7,123 bases of DNA from Firmicutes bacterium CAG:884 (GTDB taxonomy: Bacteria > Bacillota_I > Bacilli_A > RF39 > UBA660), in assembly GCA_000433875.1 (NCBI GenBank), contig HF993304.1:1-7123 (forward strand), in the 5' to 3' direction. This document shows positions 1 to 6,016 of the stretch, in pieces. Numbering within the stretch: the stretch's first letter is position 1; every line of letters begins with the position of its first letter. Position numbers and translations under genes: made by a program. The notes beneath the pieces are model-generated. The model was not told the origin of the DNA. It searched no databases and worked only from the letters and a program-made list of their open reading frames with translations.

Positions 1-102
1 TACAAATTTGGTCTCACATCATTTACAACTACACAAATTATCAGTTTCTTCTCTTAAATTAATTATTTCGCTATATTCTTTAATTTTCAAAAATAGCACT
101 AT
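1..102. other. Left-edge flank downstream of the nuclease pair
   Basis: These bases follow the stop of the last minus-strand gene. No coding frame with a plausible start, and no third copy of the 55-base comEC-end repeat, is visible here. A small palindrome AAATAGCACTATTT (91-104) overlaps the stop codon. Read on the minus strand it could form a weak stem followed by TT, but it is too short and poorly T-tailed to call a terminator. Confidence 0.5.
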
Positions 103-993
103 TTACACTAATTCATATTTTCTTACTGCAATCCTTTCATCAGAACAATATTCTATTACAAATTTGTTTTCTTTCTTACAAATTATAATCCCTATTGTAT
201 CTTTATTACTTAACTCTTTTATATTTCTATCTATATAATTCATATATTTTTGAACTTGCGAAATATATTCTACTTTAAAATCTGTTATTTTTAGCTCTAC
301 AACTACATATGCATTATATTTTATATTAAACAATAATAAATCTATTTTATGGTAATTATCGTCTATTTTAATTTTGTATTCACTTCCAATGAAGGAAAAT
401 GAATTACCAAGTTCTTTCATAAACGACTCTATATCTTCTAATATTAATTGATGCAATGACCTTTCGTTAATTATATCTATATTATTTTTATTTTTTATTA
501 ATATAGGATTGGGTACTAAATCATAAACTTCCAATTTTTTATTATTTATTAATTTTTCTTTAGTTTCAATTGATATTCTGCTATACTCATTATTATGAAT
601 TTTCTCTCTTAACAAATTGCGTCCAATATTTCGTTCTCTACAAATATTAATATAATACTTTATTTCATCTATATTTTTTAATGGTAATAATTCAACATAA
701 TGACTCCAACTTAATTGTGTCGCAAAGTGCGACACTTTTTCATTGCTAAATATATTGTAAAATTGTTTCATTCTAAATAATGTTCTTCGATTATACTTTT
801 TACCTACTTCTATAACTAACTTTTTTGAATATTCATCAATTACATTATCTCCATATTTACCACCCGCTTCATTTAATAATCTGCCTATTTCATAATATGT
901 AATAACTCTATGTCTTTCTTTTGAATAATCTTTAACTTTTGCATATATTTCATTATCTATTATCTTATTTTTTATCTCATCATAATAATTCAT
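103..993 (-). CDS. YhcG/DUF1016-family PD-(D/E)XK nuclease, downstream paralogue
   Basis: Predicted DNA nuclease of the DUF1016 (YhcG) family, 296 residues, somewhat shorter than the roughly 340-370 usual for YhcG proteins. The N-terminal half matches the DUF1016 N-domain: a helical region with 'EIGRLLNEAG' and 'YNRRTLFRMKQFY', then the hallmark LSWSH at residues 94-98. The C-terminal half is a PD-(D/E)XK fold: Asp218 (KIDLLLF), Glu233 and Lys235 (VELK), then a Q-rich helix (QVQKYMNY) and a GIIICKK strand. The catalytic residues look intact. The start ATG has AGGAAGG about 7 bases upstream, inside a 55-base repeat copied from the comEC end. It is roughly half identical in protein to the gene just upstream, in the same direction, 64 bases away. 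Family members occur near restriction-modification and defence loci, but the substrate is not established and no methyltransferase partner is present here. Codons 87-93 contain a perfect hairpin (717-735) with codons such as TCG and GCG that are unusual for this AT-rich gene. Confidence 0.9.
   Translation of the reverse strand: MNYYDEIKNKIIDNEIYAKVKDYSKERHRVITYYEIGRLLNEAGGKYGDNVIDEYSKKLVIEVGKKYNRRTLFRMKQFYNIFSNEKVSHFATQLSWSHYVELLPLKNIDEIKYYINICRERNIGRNLLREKIHNNEYSRISIETKEKLINNKKLEVYDLVPNPILIKNKNNIDIINERSLHQLILEDIESFMKELGNSFSFIGSEYKIKIDDNYHKIDLLLFNIKYNAYVVVELKITDFKVEYISQVQKYMNYIDRNIKELSNKDTIGIIICKKENKFVIEYCSDERIAVRKYELV
717..735. repeat. Perfect 8-bp inverted repeat inside the downstream nuclease gene
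   Basis: Plus-strand arms are GTGTCGCA (717-724) and TGCGACAC (728-735) around an AAG loop. TTTTT follows at 736-740, so the plus strand resembles an intrinsic terminator for antisense transcription. On the coding strand it covers codons 87-93 (VSHFATQ), just before LSWSH. It is 11/19 G+C in an otherwise very AT-rich gene. The paralogue has a different palindrome of the same geometry at the same codons (1672-1690). Confidence 0.9.
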
Positions 994-1048
994 ATTTTAT
1001 TCCTTCCTATGATAGGCACGACCTAATTTTATATCCTTTTTTAATTAC
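994..1048 (-). repeat. Direct repeat copy A: detached comEC 3' end plus ribosome binding site
   Basis: This 55-base stretch matches 1955-2009 at 51 of 55 positions, differing at 996, 1016, 1019 and 1044. Read on the minus strand it still encodes the ComEC tail (VIKKGYKIRSCLS then TAG at 1007-1009), although no comEC body precedes it. Two of the three differences in the tail are synonymous (TGC/TGT and TCG/TCT). The stop codon runs into the ribosome binding site AGGAAGG of the downstream nuclease. Similarity ends sharply at the ATG on one side and 9 bases after the upstream nuclease stop on the other. A TATAAAAT motif inside could be a -10 element, but I see no good -35. Confidence 0.9.
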
Positions 1049-1057
1049 ATCACATAT

Positions 1058-1954
1058 TTATATTAATTCGTATTCTCTTGAAAGAATTCTCTTATCACTA
1101 CAGCAGTCGATAACATATTGATTATTTTTCTTACAAATTATAATTCCAACTGTATCGTTTTCTTCTATTGCTTTAATATGTCTATCTACATAATTCATAT
1201 ATTTTTGAATTTGACCTGTATGATTAGATTTTAACTCTGTAACTTTAAGTTCAATCACTACATAACATTTATATTTAATATTATATAAAAAAATGTCTAT
1301 AAAGTTATATCTATCTCCTATCTTAATTTTAAATTCGTTTCCAATATAAGTAAAACCATTACCTAATTGTAATAAAAAATCATCCAAATTATTTAGAATT
1401 AATTCTTTTAATGCATATTCTGTTAATTCTTTTATAGTATCATTAACTTTTATTGCAACGGGATTAGGTATTATATCAGGTAAATCAAGTTGTTGATTAT
1501 TTAACACTTTATTTTTAGTATCGACACTTAATCTATCATATTCATTACTCTTGATAATTTCGCGCAGTTGTCTAACACTTAAGGTTTTAATAATACTCTG
1601 ATTCAAATAATAGCTTATTTCATTGGATTTTTTTAATGATAATACCTCATTAAAATAAGACCAACTTAATTTTGACAACAGCGTTGTCAATTTTTCGTTA
1701 TCAAATAATTCATAAAATTTTCTCATTCTATAAAGAGTTCTATAATTATATTTTTTACCGACTTCAAGCATTAACTTTTCAGAATATTGTTTTATTATAT
1801 TTTTGCCATAGTCTTTACCAGCATTACTTAATAATTTCCCAATTTCAAAATAAACTTTTACTTTGTTTCTATCTTTAGCATAGTCTCTAGCTTTATCATA
1901 TATTTCACTTTGTAATATTTTTTCTTTAATACTAATATAATATTTTTCTCCCAT
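1058..1954 (-). CDS. YhcG/DUF1016-family PD-(D/E)XK nuclease, upstream paralogue
   Basis: Second DUF1016-family nuclease, 298 residues, aligned end to end with its neighbour at about half identity. The N-domain has 'FEIGKLLSNAG', 'YNYRTLYRMRKFY' and LSWSY at 96-100, followed by 'LSVRQLREII', close to the family's WSxRxL region. The nuclease core has Asp220 (FIDIFLY), Glu235 and Lys237 (IELK), then QIQKYMNY and GIIICKK, so it should be active. It starts 13 bases after the comEC stop. The G of the comEC TAG begins the tract GGAAGG and its AG completes AGGAAGG, so the stop and the ribosome binding site overlap, which favours translational coupling to comEC. The gene is bracketed by the two comEC-end repeats and so forms a 961-base unit. 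Codons 89-95 carry a perfect palindrome (1672-1690) unrelated in sequence to the one in the paralogue. Function in DNA uptake, defence or recombination is undecided. Confidence 0.9.
   Translation of the reverse strand: MGEKYYISIKEKILQSEIYDKARDYAKDRNKVKVYFEIGKLLSNAGKDYGKNIIKQYSEKLMLEVGKKYNYRTLYRMRKFYELFDNEKLTTLLSKLSWSYFNEVLSLKKSNEISYYLNQSIIKTLSVRQLREIIKSNEYDRLSVDTKNKVLNNQQLDLPDIIPNPVAIKVNDTIKELTEYALKELILNNLDDFLLQLGNGFTYIGNEFKIKIGDRYNFIDIFLYNIKYKCYVVIELKVTELKSNHTGQIQKYMNYVDRHIKAIEENDTVGIIICKKNNQYVIDCCSDKRILSREYELI
1672..1690. repeat. Perfect 8-bp inverted repeat inside the upstream nuclease gene
   Basis: Plus-strand arms are TTGACAAC (1672-1679) and GTTGTCAA (1683-1690) around an AGC loop, followed by TTTTT at 1691-1695. 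On the coding strand it covers codons 89-95 (LTTLLSK). Stem length, loop length, reading phase and flanks (CCAACTTAATT before, TTTTTC after on the plus strand) are identical to 717-735 in the paralogue, while the palindrome itself is different. Confidence 0.9.
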
Positions 1955-2009
1955 ATCTTATTCCTTCCTATGATAGACAAGACCTAATTTTATATCCTTT
2001 TTTATTTAC
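1955..2009 (-). repeat. Direct repeat copy B: genuine comEC 3' end plus ribosome binding site
   Basis: This is the in-place copy. It encodes the last 13 residues of ComEC and its TAG stop (1968-1970), followed by the ribosome binding site of the upstream nuclease. Its partner is at 994-1048. Because this copy is continuous with the comEC body, it is the likely source sequence, with copy A the duplicate. Crossing over between A and B would delete the upstream nuclease and leave an intact comEC placed directly before the downstream nuclease. Confidence 0.9.
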
Positions 2010-3983
2010 TTTTATTTCAATACTTCCATTTAAATCAGTTCTATATATATTAGAGTTTTTTAGAATATCTAAAACTTTTTCTTTAGGATGTCCATACATA
2101 TTATTCTTTCCTACACTTATTAGACTATTTTTAGGATTAATACTATTAATAAATAGTCTATTACTACTAGATGCAGAGCCGTGATGCCCAACCTTCAAAA
2201 AATCGATATTTTTCAAATTATATTTTTTTATTATTTCTTTTTCTCTTTTATAACTAGCATCGCCCATAAAAAGAAATTGTACATTTTTATAATTAAAATA
2301 AATTATATTGGAACTATCATTTTCATTTGAATAATATTCAGTATCTAGAAACTTAAAACCATATTTATCTATATTTTTTATACATTTTTTATATTTTATT
2401 TTTTTATTATTTAAAAGAGAGATTAGATTATTTTCTAAATCATTATAACTATTGCAATTAAATATAACTTCCTTAACTTTGAAATTATTAATTAAATTAA
2501 TGGCTTCACCCATATGATCATAATCACCGTGAGAAATGATTAAATACTCTAATTCCTTTATACCTTTCTTCTTCATATATGGAATTGTAATACTTTTAGA
2601 AATGCTATATTTTGGTTTTTTCCACTCTTCAAAATATTCTTTACCGCCTGTATCAATTAATACATTACCTCTATTAAAGGGAAACTCTATTAATATTGCA
2701 TCTCCTTGTCCAACATCTAACATTGTTAAGTTTAAACTAAAATTGAATAGATTCGAATGAATTATAAAAATAATAAAATAAAGAATCAAATATTTTCTTT
2801 TATTTCTAGTGAGTTTTATTAAAACGAATATACCAAGTATTGTATAAATTAATATAAATATAGAAATGTCTTTTAGAGTCAAACTAAGACTAATTTTTTC
2901 AAATAATAGGCTTGTTTTTTCAAATATATTAATAAAAAATGTATATGTTTTTTTTAAATTAAATAGCAAACTGAGAAAAGATAGTGGAAAAATTATGTAA
3001 GAAATTAATGGTACAAATAAAAGGTTTAGTAAAATTGATAGTAAATTAATTGAATTATAGTTATAAATAATAATAGGAGTACCTGCTATAAAAGCAATTA
3101 AACTTGTCATAAGTGTTTTTTTAAAATAATTTCCTTTTATTAAATCCTTAAATATAATTAAATAAAAAGTGACAACAAAGCTTAATAGAAATGACTGACT
3201 AAAGATCAAATATGGATTATAAATAAGAAAAAGAAAAAATATTGTTAAGAGTAATTTATAGGGTTTTATTTTTTTTATTTTAAGAATAATAAACATGGTT
3301 CCTGCTCTTATACTTGATGTACTAAAACCTACTAAAAATAAATATATAAAAAGTAATATTGCTACTATTATAATATTTGTTTTTCTTTTTTTGATTTTGT
3401 TTAATAAATTATATAAACCATTAAATAAAAAAGTAATATGCATTCCAGAAATAGCTAGTAAATGACTTATTCCATTATTTTGAAAACTTTCTTTAATGTC
3501 TTCTTCAATATAATTTGTATCACCTAATATAAATGCATATAAATATGGTGAATTAAACTTATCAAGTTTTGTAACTAAATGATTTTTAATTTTATATAGT
3601 AAATTAATATTATTTTTTATTTCTATTTTTTCGATATTAAAAACATAATATATTTTTTTACTTAATAAATATTTTCTATAATTAAATAGTTTAAAATTGG
3701 TATTTTCATTTGGTATATTTATTTTTCCTTCTAAATATATAGTTTGTCCATATTTAATTTTTTTTTTGAATGATTCTTTTTCTTCTATGGTATCAAAATA
3801 ATAGTTGCATACAATTCTTTCTTTTCCTAAAACTTCTAAACTTAATTTTGAACCATCAAACTTATATTTATCAATTATACCTTCTATATAAGTTGCTCTA
3901 TCATTATATTTGCTTTTATTGTTTAAATTAAAGATTAAAATAATAATTAAACTAAGCCCTAATATAATCTTTAATTTTTTCAT
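1968..3983 (-). CDS. comEC: ComEC, competence DNA-uptake channel with metallo-beta-lactamase domain
   Basis: Inner-membrane protein through which single-stranded DNA enters the cytoplasm during natural transformation. The 671 residues are a little shorter than typical (776 in Bacillus subtilis). An N-terminal membrane segment (about 4-20) leads to an extracytoplasmic DUF4131/OB-like domain ending in 'NYRKYLLSKKI'. The Competence domain follows, with the signature HLLAISGMH (174-182) and many hydrophobic helices to about residue 415. The C-terminal metallo-beta-lactamase-like domain has LDVGQGD (422-428), SHGDYDH (484-490), FMGD and GHHGS (His600-His601). The HxDxDH and HHG ligands of the proposed DNA-degrading domain are present, so this copy looks functional. 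Only one membrane segment precedes the OB region, where two or three are common. The start ATG lies inside comEA (32-base overlap), with only a weak AGGTA upstream, so translation is probably coupled. Its last 38 bases are duplicated at 1007-1048. Confidence 0.96.
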   Translation of the reverse strand: MKKLKIILGLSLIIILIFNLNNKSKYNDRATYIEGIIDKYKFDGSKLSLEVLGKERIVCNYYFDTIEEKESFKKKIKYGQTIYLEGKINIPNENTNFKLFNYRKYLLSKKIYYVFNIEKIEIKNNINLLYKIKNHLVTKLDKFNSPYLYAFILGDTNYIEEDIKESFQNNGISHLLAISGMHITFLFNGLYNLLNKIKKRKTNIIIVAILLFIYLFLVGFSTSSIRAGTMFIILKIKKIKPYKLLLTIFFLFLIYNPYLIFSQSFLLSFVVTFYLIIFKDLIKGNYFKKTLMTSLIAFIAGTPIIIYNYNSINLLSILLNLLFVPLISYIIFPLSFLSLLFNLKKTYTFFINIFEKTSLLFEKISLSLTLKDISIFILIYTILGIFVLIKLTRNKRKYLILYFIIFIIHSNLFNFSLNLTMLDVGQGDAILIEFPFNRGNVLIDTGGKEYFEEWKKPKYSISKSITIPYMKKKGIKELEYLIISHGDYDHMGEAINLINNFKVKEVIFNCNSYNDLENNLISLLNNKKIKYKKCIKNIDKYGFKFLDTEYYSNENDSSNIIYFNYKNVQFLFMGDASYKREKEIIKKYNLKNIDFLKVGHHGSASSSNRLFINSINPKNSLISVGKNNMYGHPKEKVLDILKNSNIYRTDLNGSIEIKVNKKGYKIRSCLS

Positions 3984-4497
3984 ATAATGCTTTACCTATA
4001 CCTTTGACATTCATAATGTCTTCTATTTTCTTAAATGATCCATTTTGATTTCTATACTCAATAATTAATAATGCTTTAGATTCACCAATACCTGGTAATT
4101 CCATTAGTTCTTCTTTGCTACTTTTATTGATTGATATTTTAGAACTTTCCCATATTTCATTTGTTATATAGTTATCTAATTCTTTATTATTTTTTAGGTT
4201 TGTAATTACTTTATCATATGATTCATCAGTGTTTATTTCTTTATCTTCTTTAAACATAACTACAACATCGCCATCAGTTAGTTTTTTACTTAAATTAATT
4301 GTATAAAGATCTACGCCTTCATTCGCGCCTCCTGATATATCGAGTAAATCTTTAATCGTGCTACCATATTTTAAGGTATAAACTCCTGGTTTTAAAACTT
4401 CGCCTTTTACTTCAACATTAATGTTTTTAGGATAATAAATATAACCTATTAAAGCAATCAAAACTATTGATAAAAAACCTATTATAAAATTTTTCAT
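3952..4497 (-). CDS. comEA: ComEA, membrane-anchored competence DNA receptor
   Basis: Double-stranded DNA receptor that hands captured DNA to the ComEC channel. The 181 residues compare with about 205 in B. subtilis ComEA. An N-terminal membrane anchor spans about residues 4-22. An SLBB domain (about 27-83, VKGEVLKPGVY and DLLDISGGA) follows. A polar linker rich in Lys, Asn and Asp (about 84-118) leads to a C-terminal pair of helix-hairpin-helix motifs, LPGIGES (134-140) and VKGIGKA (164-170), which bind DNA without sequence specificity. The start ATG has a near-perfect AGGAGGTG 5 bases upstream. It is the first gene of the leftward operon. comEB, which lies between comEA and comEC in B. subtilis, is absent and the two genes overlap directly. 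Confidence 0.95.
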   Translation of the reverse strand: MKNFIIGFLSIVLIALIGYIYYPKNINVEVKGEVLKPGVYTLKYGSTIKDLLDISGGANEGVDLYTINLSKKLTDGDVVVMFKEDKEINTDESYDKVITNLKNNKELDNYITNEIWESSKISINKSSKEELMELPGIGESKALLIIEYRNQNGSFKKIEDIMNVKGIGKALYEKIKDYIRA

Positions 4498-4502
4498 AAT
4501 TT

Positions 4503-4510
4503 CACCTCCT
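4503..4510 (-). promoter_or_regulatory. Strong ribosome binding site of comEA
   Basis: AGGAGGTG on the minus strand ends 5 bases before the comEA ATG. It is the best Shine-Dalgarno sequence in the window and fixes the comEA start. Confidence 0.85.
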
Positions 4511-4516
4511 ATATAT

Positions 4517-4522
4517 ACTATA
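4517..4522 (-). promoter_or_regulatory. Possible -10 element for the comEA-comEC-nuclease operon
   Basis: TATAGT on the minus strand lies just upstream of the comEA ribosome binding site and would give a leader of roughly 15 bases. No convincing -35 is visible at 17 bases; the region there is an A/T tract. I see no recognisable competence-specific box (such as a cin-box or ComK site). Confidence 0.4.
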
Positions 4523-4549
4523 CGATTTTTTTTCTTAAAAAACTTTTTG

Positions 4550-4558
4550 TGGTATAAT
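4550..4558 (+). promoter_or_regulatory. Extended -10 promoter of the MnmL-MnmM fusion gene
   Basis: TGGTATAAT is a perfect extended -10 (TGnTATAAT). The -35 region (about 4530-4535) is a weak T-rich sequence, as often tolerated with an extended -10. Transcription should start near 4564-4566, leaving only about 10 bases before the ATG at 4575. GGTGA at 4565-4569 then serves as the ribosome binding site at the very 5' end of the mRNA. Confidence 0.75.
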
Positions 4559-4574
4559 ATTTTTGGTGATTTTT

Positions 4575-5993
4575 ATGAATTTATTTCAAAAAACGAATAA
4601 TAACAAACGCTATTATACCTTGGATTATTATTATAAAGGTATGTTTAATCATAAAGTTGCGAAGCTTTCTTTAGATGCACCTTTTACTTGTCCAAATATT
4701 GATGGGACAAAAGGATATGGTGGATGTATTTATTGTACTCCTTCATCTAATAGTAAAAGTATTGAAAAACAAATTGAAGAACAAAAGGAAATACTTCAAA
4801 AGAAATGGCCTGATTGCAAGTATATTGCTTATCTTCAAAGTCATTCAAATACATATGGTAGTATTGAAAAATTAAAGTCTTTATACGAGCCTCTTTTAAA
4901 ACTTGATAATGTAATTGGTTTAAGTATTGGTACAAGAGTTGATTGTATTAGTGATGAGTGTTTAGATTATTTAGAGGATTTATCAAAGAGAACTTTTTTG
5001 ACTGTTGAATTAGGTTTACAAACAATTCACGAAAAGACTTCTAAATTAATAAATAGATGTCATACGTTAGAAGAGTTTGAGGTAATGGTTAAAAAATTGA
5101 AGGAAAGAAATATCAATGTTGTTGTTCATATAATAGATGGTCTTCCTTTTGAAACAAAAGAAATGATGATTGAAACTGTTAGATACTTAAATAAATTACA
5201 TATTGATGGTATAAAGATACATATGTTATTTATTGATAAGAATGCTCCTATTAGGAATTTAAGTTTTAAAATGTTGTCAAGGGAGGAATATATTGATATA
5301 GTTTGCGATCAAATTGAAGAGCTTGATCCAAACATTGTAATTCATAGATTAACTGGTGATGGTAATAAGGATAGTTTAATTGAGCCTTTATGGTCACTTA
5401 AAAAGGTTTCTGTTTTGAATGATATAGATAAGTGTTTAGCAAAAAGAAATACTTTTCAAGGGTTTAATAAGTCTATTCAAAATAGAGTTAATCAAATTAT
5501 TGATCAAAATGTTAAACCTAATGATTTAGTAATAGATGCAACTATTGGAAATGGTTATGATTCTGCTTTTATTCTTTCTCTTATTCCGAATGGTCATTTA
5601 TATGGTTTTGATATTCAAGAGAGTGCAATTACAAATACAAAAAAAATATTAAAAGGTAATAATTATACGCTTTTTAATATTTCTCATGAATATATGTTAG
5701 ATACATTAAAGTTAGAAAATAAGATTAGTTTAATTATTTTTAATTTGGGTTATTTACCTAATAGTGATAAGAAAATTAAAACAAATTATAAGTCAACTAT
5801 TAAGGCAATTAAGGATAGTTTAAAGTTATTAAATAACAAGGGGATTATTTTAATAACTGTTTATCCTGGTCATAAAGAGGGTTTAGAAGAATCTATTAAA
5901 ATTAATGAGTTCTTAAAGGATATTAATCATAGTGTTTATAGAAATACTGATAATCCTAATGCTCCATATTTAATTACGATTAGAAAACAATAA
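4575..5993 (+). CDS. mnmLM: Fused MnmL (YtqA-type radical SAM) and MnmM (YtqB-type methyltransferase) tRNA-modification enzyme
   Basis: Bifunctional 472-residue protein. In Bacillota that lack MnmC, MnmL (YtqA) and MnmM (YtqB) complete the wobble modification mnm5s2U of tRNAs for Glu, Gln and Lys; MnmM methylates nm5s2U. Residues 1 to about 300 are a TIGR01212/YtqA radical SAM domain, with Cys39, Cys51 and Cys54 (CX11CX2C within CPNIDGTKGYGGCIYC), LQSHSNTY, GTRVDC, VELGLQT and GIKIHML. Residues from about 305 are a complete YtqB-like class I methyltransferase: DATIGNG (321-327) for SAM binding, FDIQ (Asp346) and NLGYLP (390-395). These are usually two adjacent genes; here a short linker joins them with no internal stop. 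I chose ATG 4575 because the TTG at 4563 lies at or before the predicted transcription start. It is divergent from comEA by 77 bases and ends in its own terminator. The function is transferred from the B. subtilis family. Confidence 0.92.
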   Translation: MNLFQKTNNNKRYYTLDYYYKGMFNHKVAKLSLDAPFTCPNIDGTKGYGGCIYCTPSSNSKSIEKQIEEQKEILQKKWPDCKYIAYLQSHSNTYGSIEKLKSLYEPLLKLDNVIGLSIGTRVDCISDECLDYLEDLSKRTFLTVELGLQTIHEKTSKLINRCHTLEEFEVMVKKLKERNINVVVHIIDGLPFETKEMMIETVRYLNKLHIDGIKIHMLFIDKNAPIRNLSFKMLSREEYIDIVCDQIEELDPNIVIHRLTGDGNKDSLIEPLWSLKKVSVLNDIDKCLAKRNTFQGFNKSIQNRVNQIIDQNVKPNDLVIDATIGNGYDSAFILSLIPNGHLYGFDIQESAITNTKKILKGNNYTLFNISHEYMLDTLKLENKISLIIFNLGYLPNSDKKIKTNYKSTIKAIKDSLKLLNNKGIILITVYPGHKEGLEESIKINEFLKDINHSVYRNTDNPNAPYLITIRKQ

Positions 5994-6015
5994 AAGGGAT
6001 TTTAAATCCCTTTTT
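5992..6015. terminator. Bidirectional intrinsic terminator between convergent genes
   Basis: AAAAGGGATT (5992-6001), loop TTA, AATCCCTTTT (6005-6014) and a further T form a 10-base-pair stem. The stem is flanked by A-tracts on the left and T-tracts on the right, so it works as a terminator on both strands. It overlaps the TAA of the fusion gene and ends one base before the TAA of the surface-protein gene, and so serves both. Confidence 0.9.
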
Positions 6016-6016
6016 G

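Noticed and set aside
91..104. Palindrome AAATAGCACTATTT as a terminator of the left operon
   Set aside because: The stem is short and A/T-only, with a poor T tail on the minus strand. It is not strong enough to call.
8..238. Plus-strand frame opposite the nuclease end
   Set aside because: It runs antisense through the conserved C-terminus of the DUF1016 gene, has no ribosome binding site and only a TTG start, and its translation is low-complexity.
1010..1048. A separate small gene or pseudogene encoding the KKGYKIRSCLS peptide
   Set aside because: It has no start codon or ribosome binding site of its own and matches the comEC tail. It is better explained as a duplicated end.
103..1954. Restriction-modification or toxin-antitoxin pair
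   Set aside because: The two genes are homologous to each other and both look like nucleases. No methyltransferase, specificity subunit or antitoxin is present in the window.
4563..4574. TTG start extending the fusion protein by four residues
   Set aside because: It lies at or before the transcription start expected from the extended -10 at 4550-4558. ATG 4575 has GGTGA at a suitable distance.
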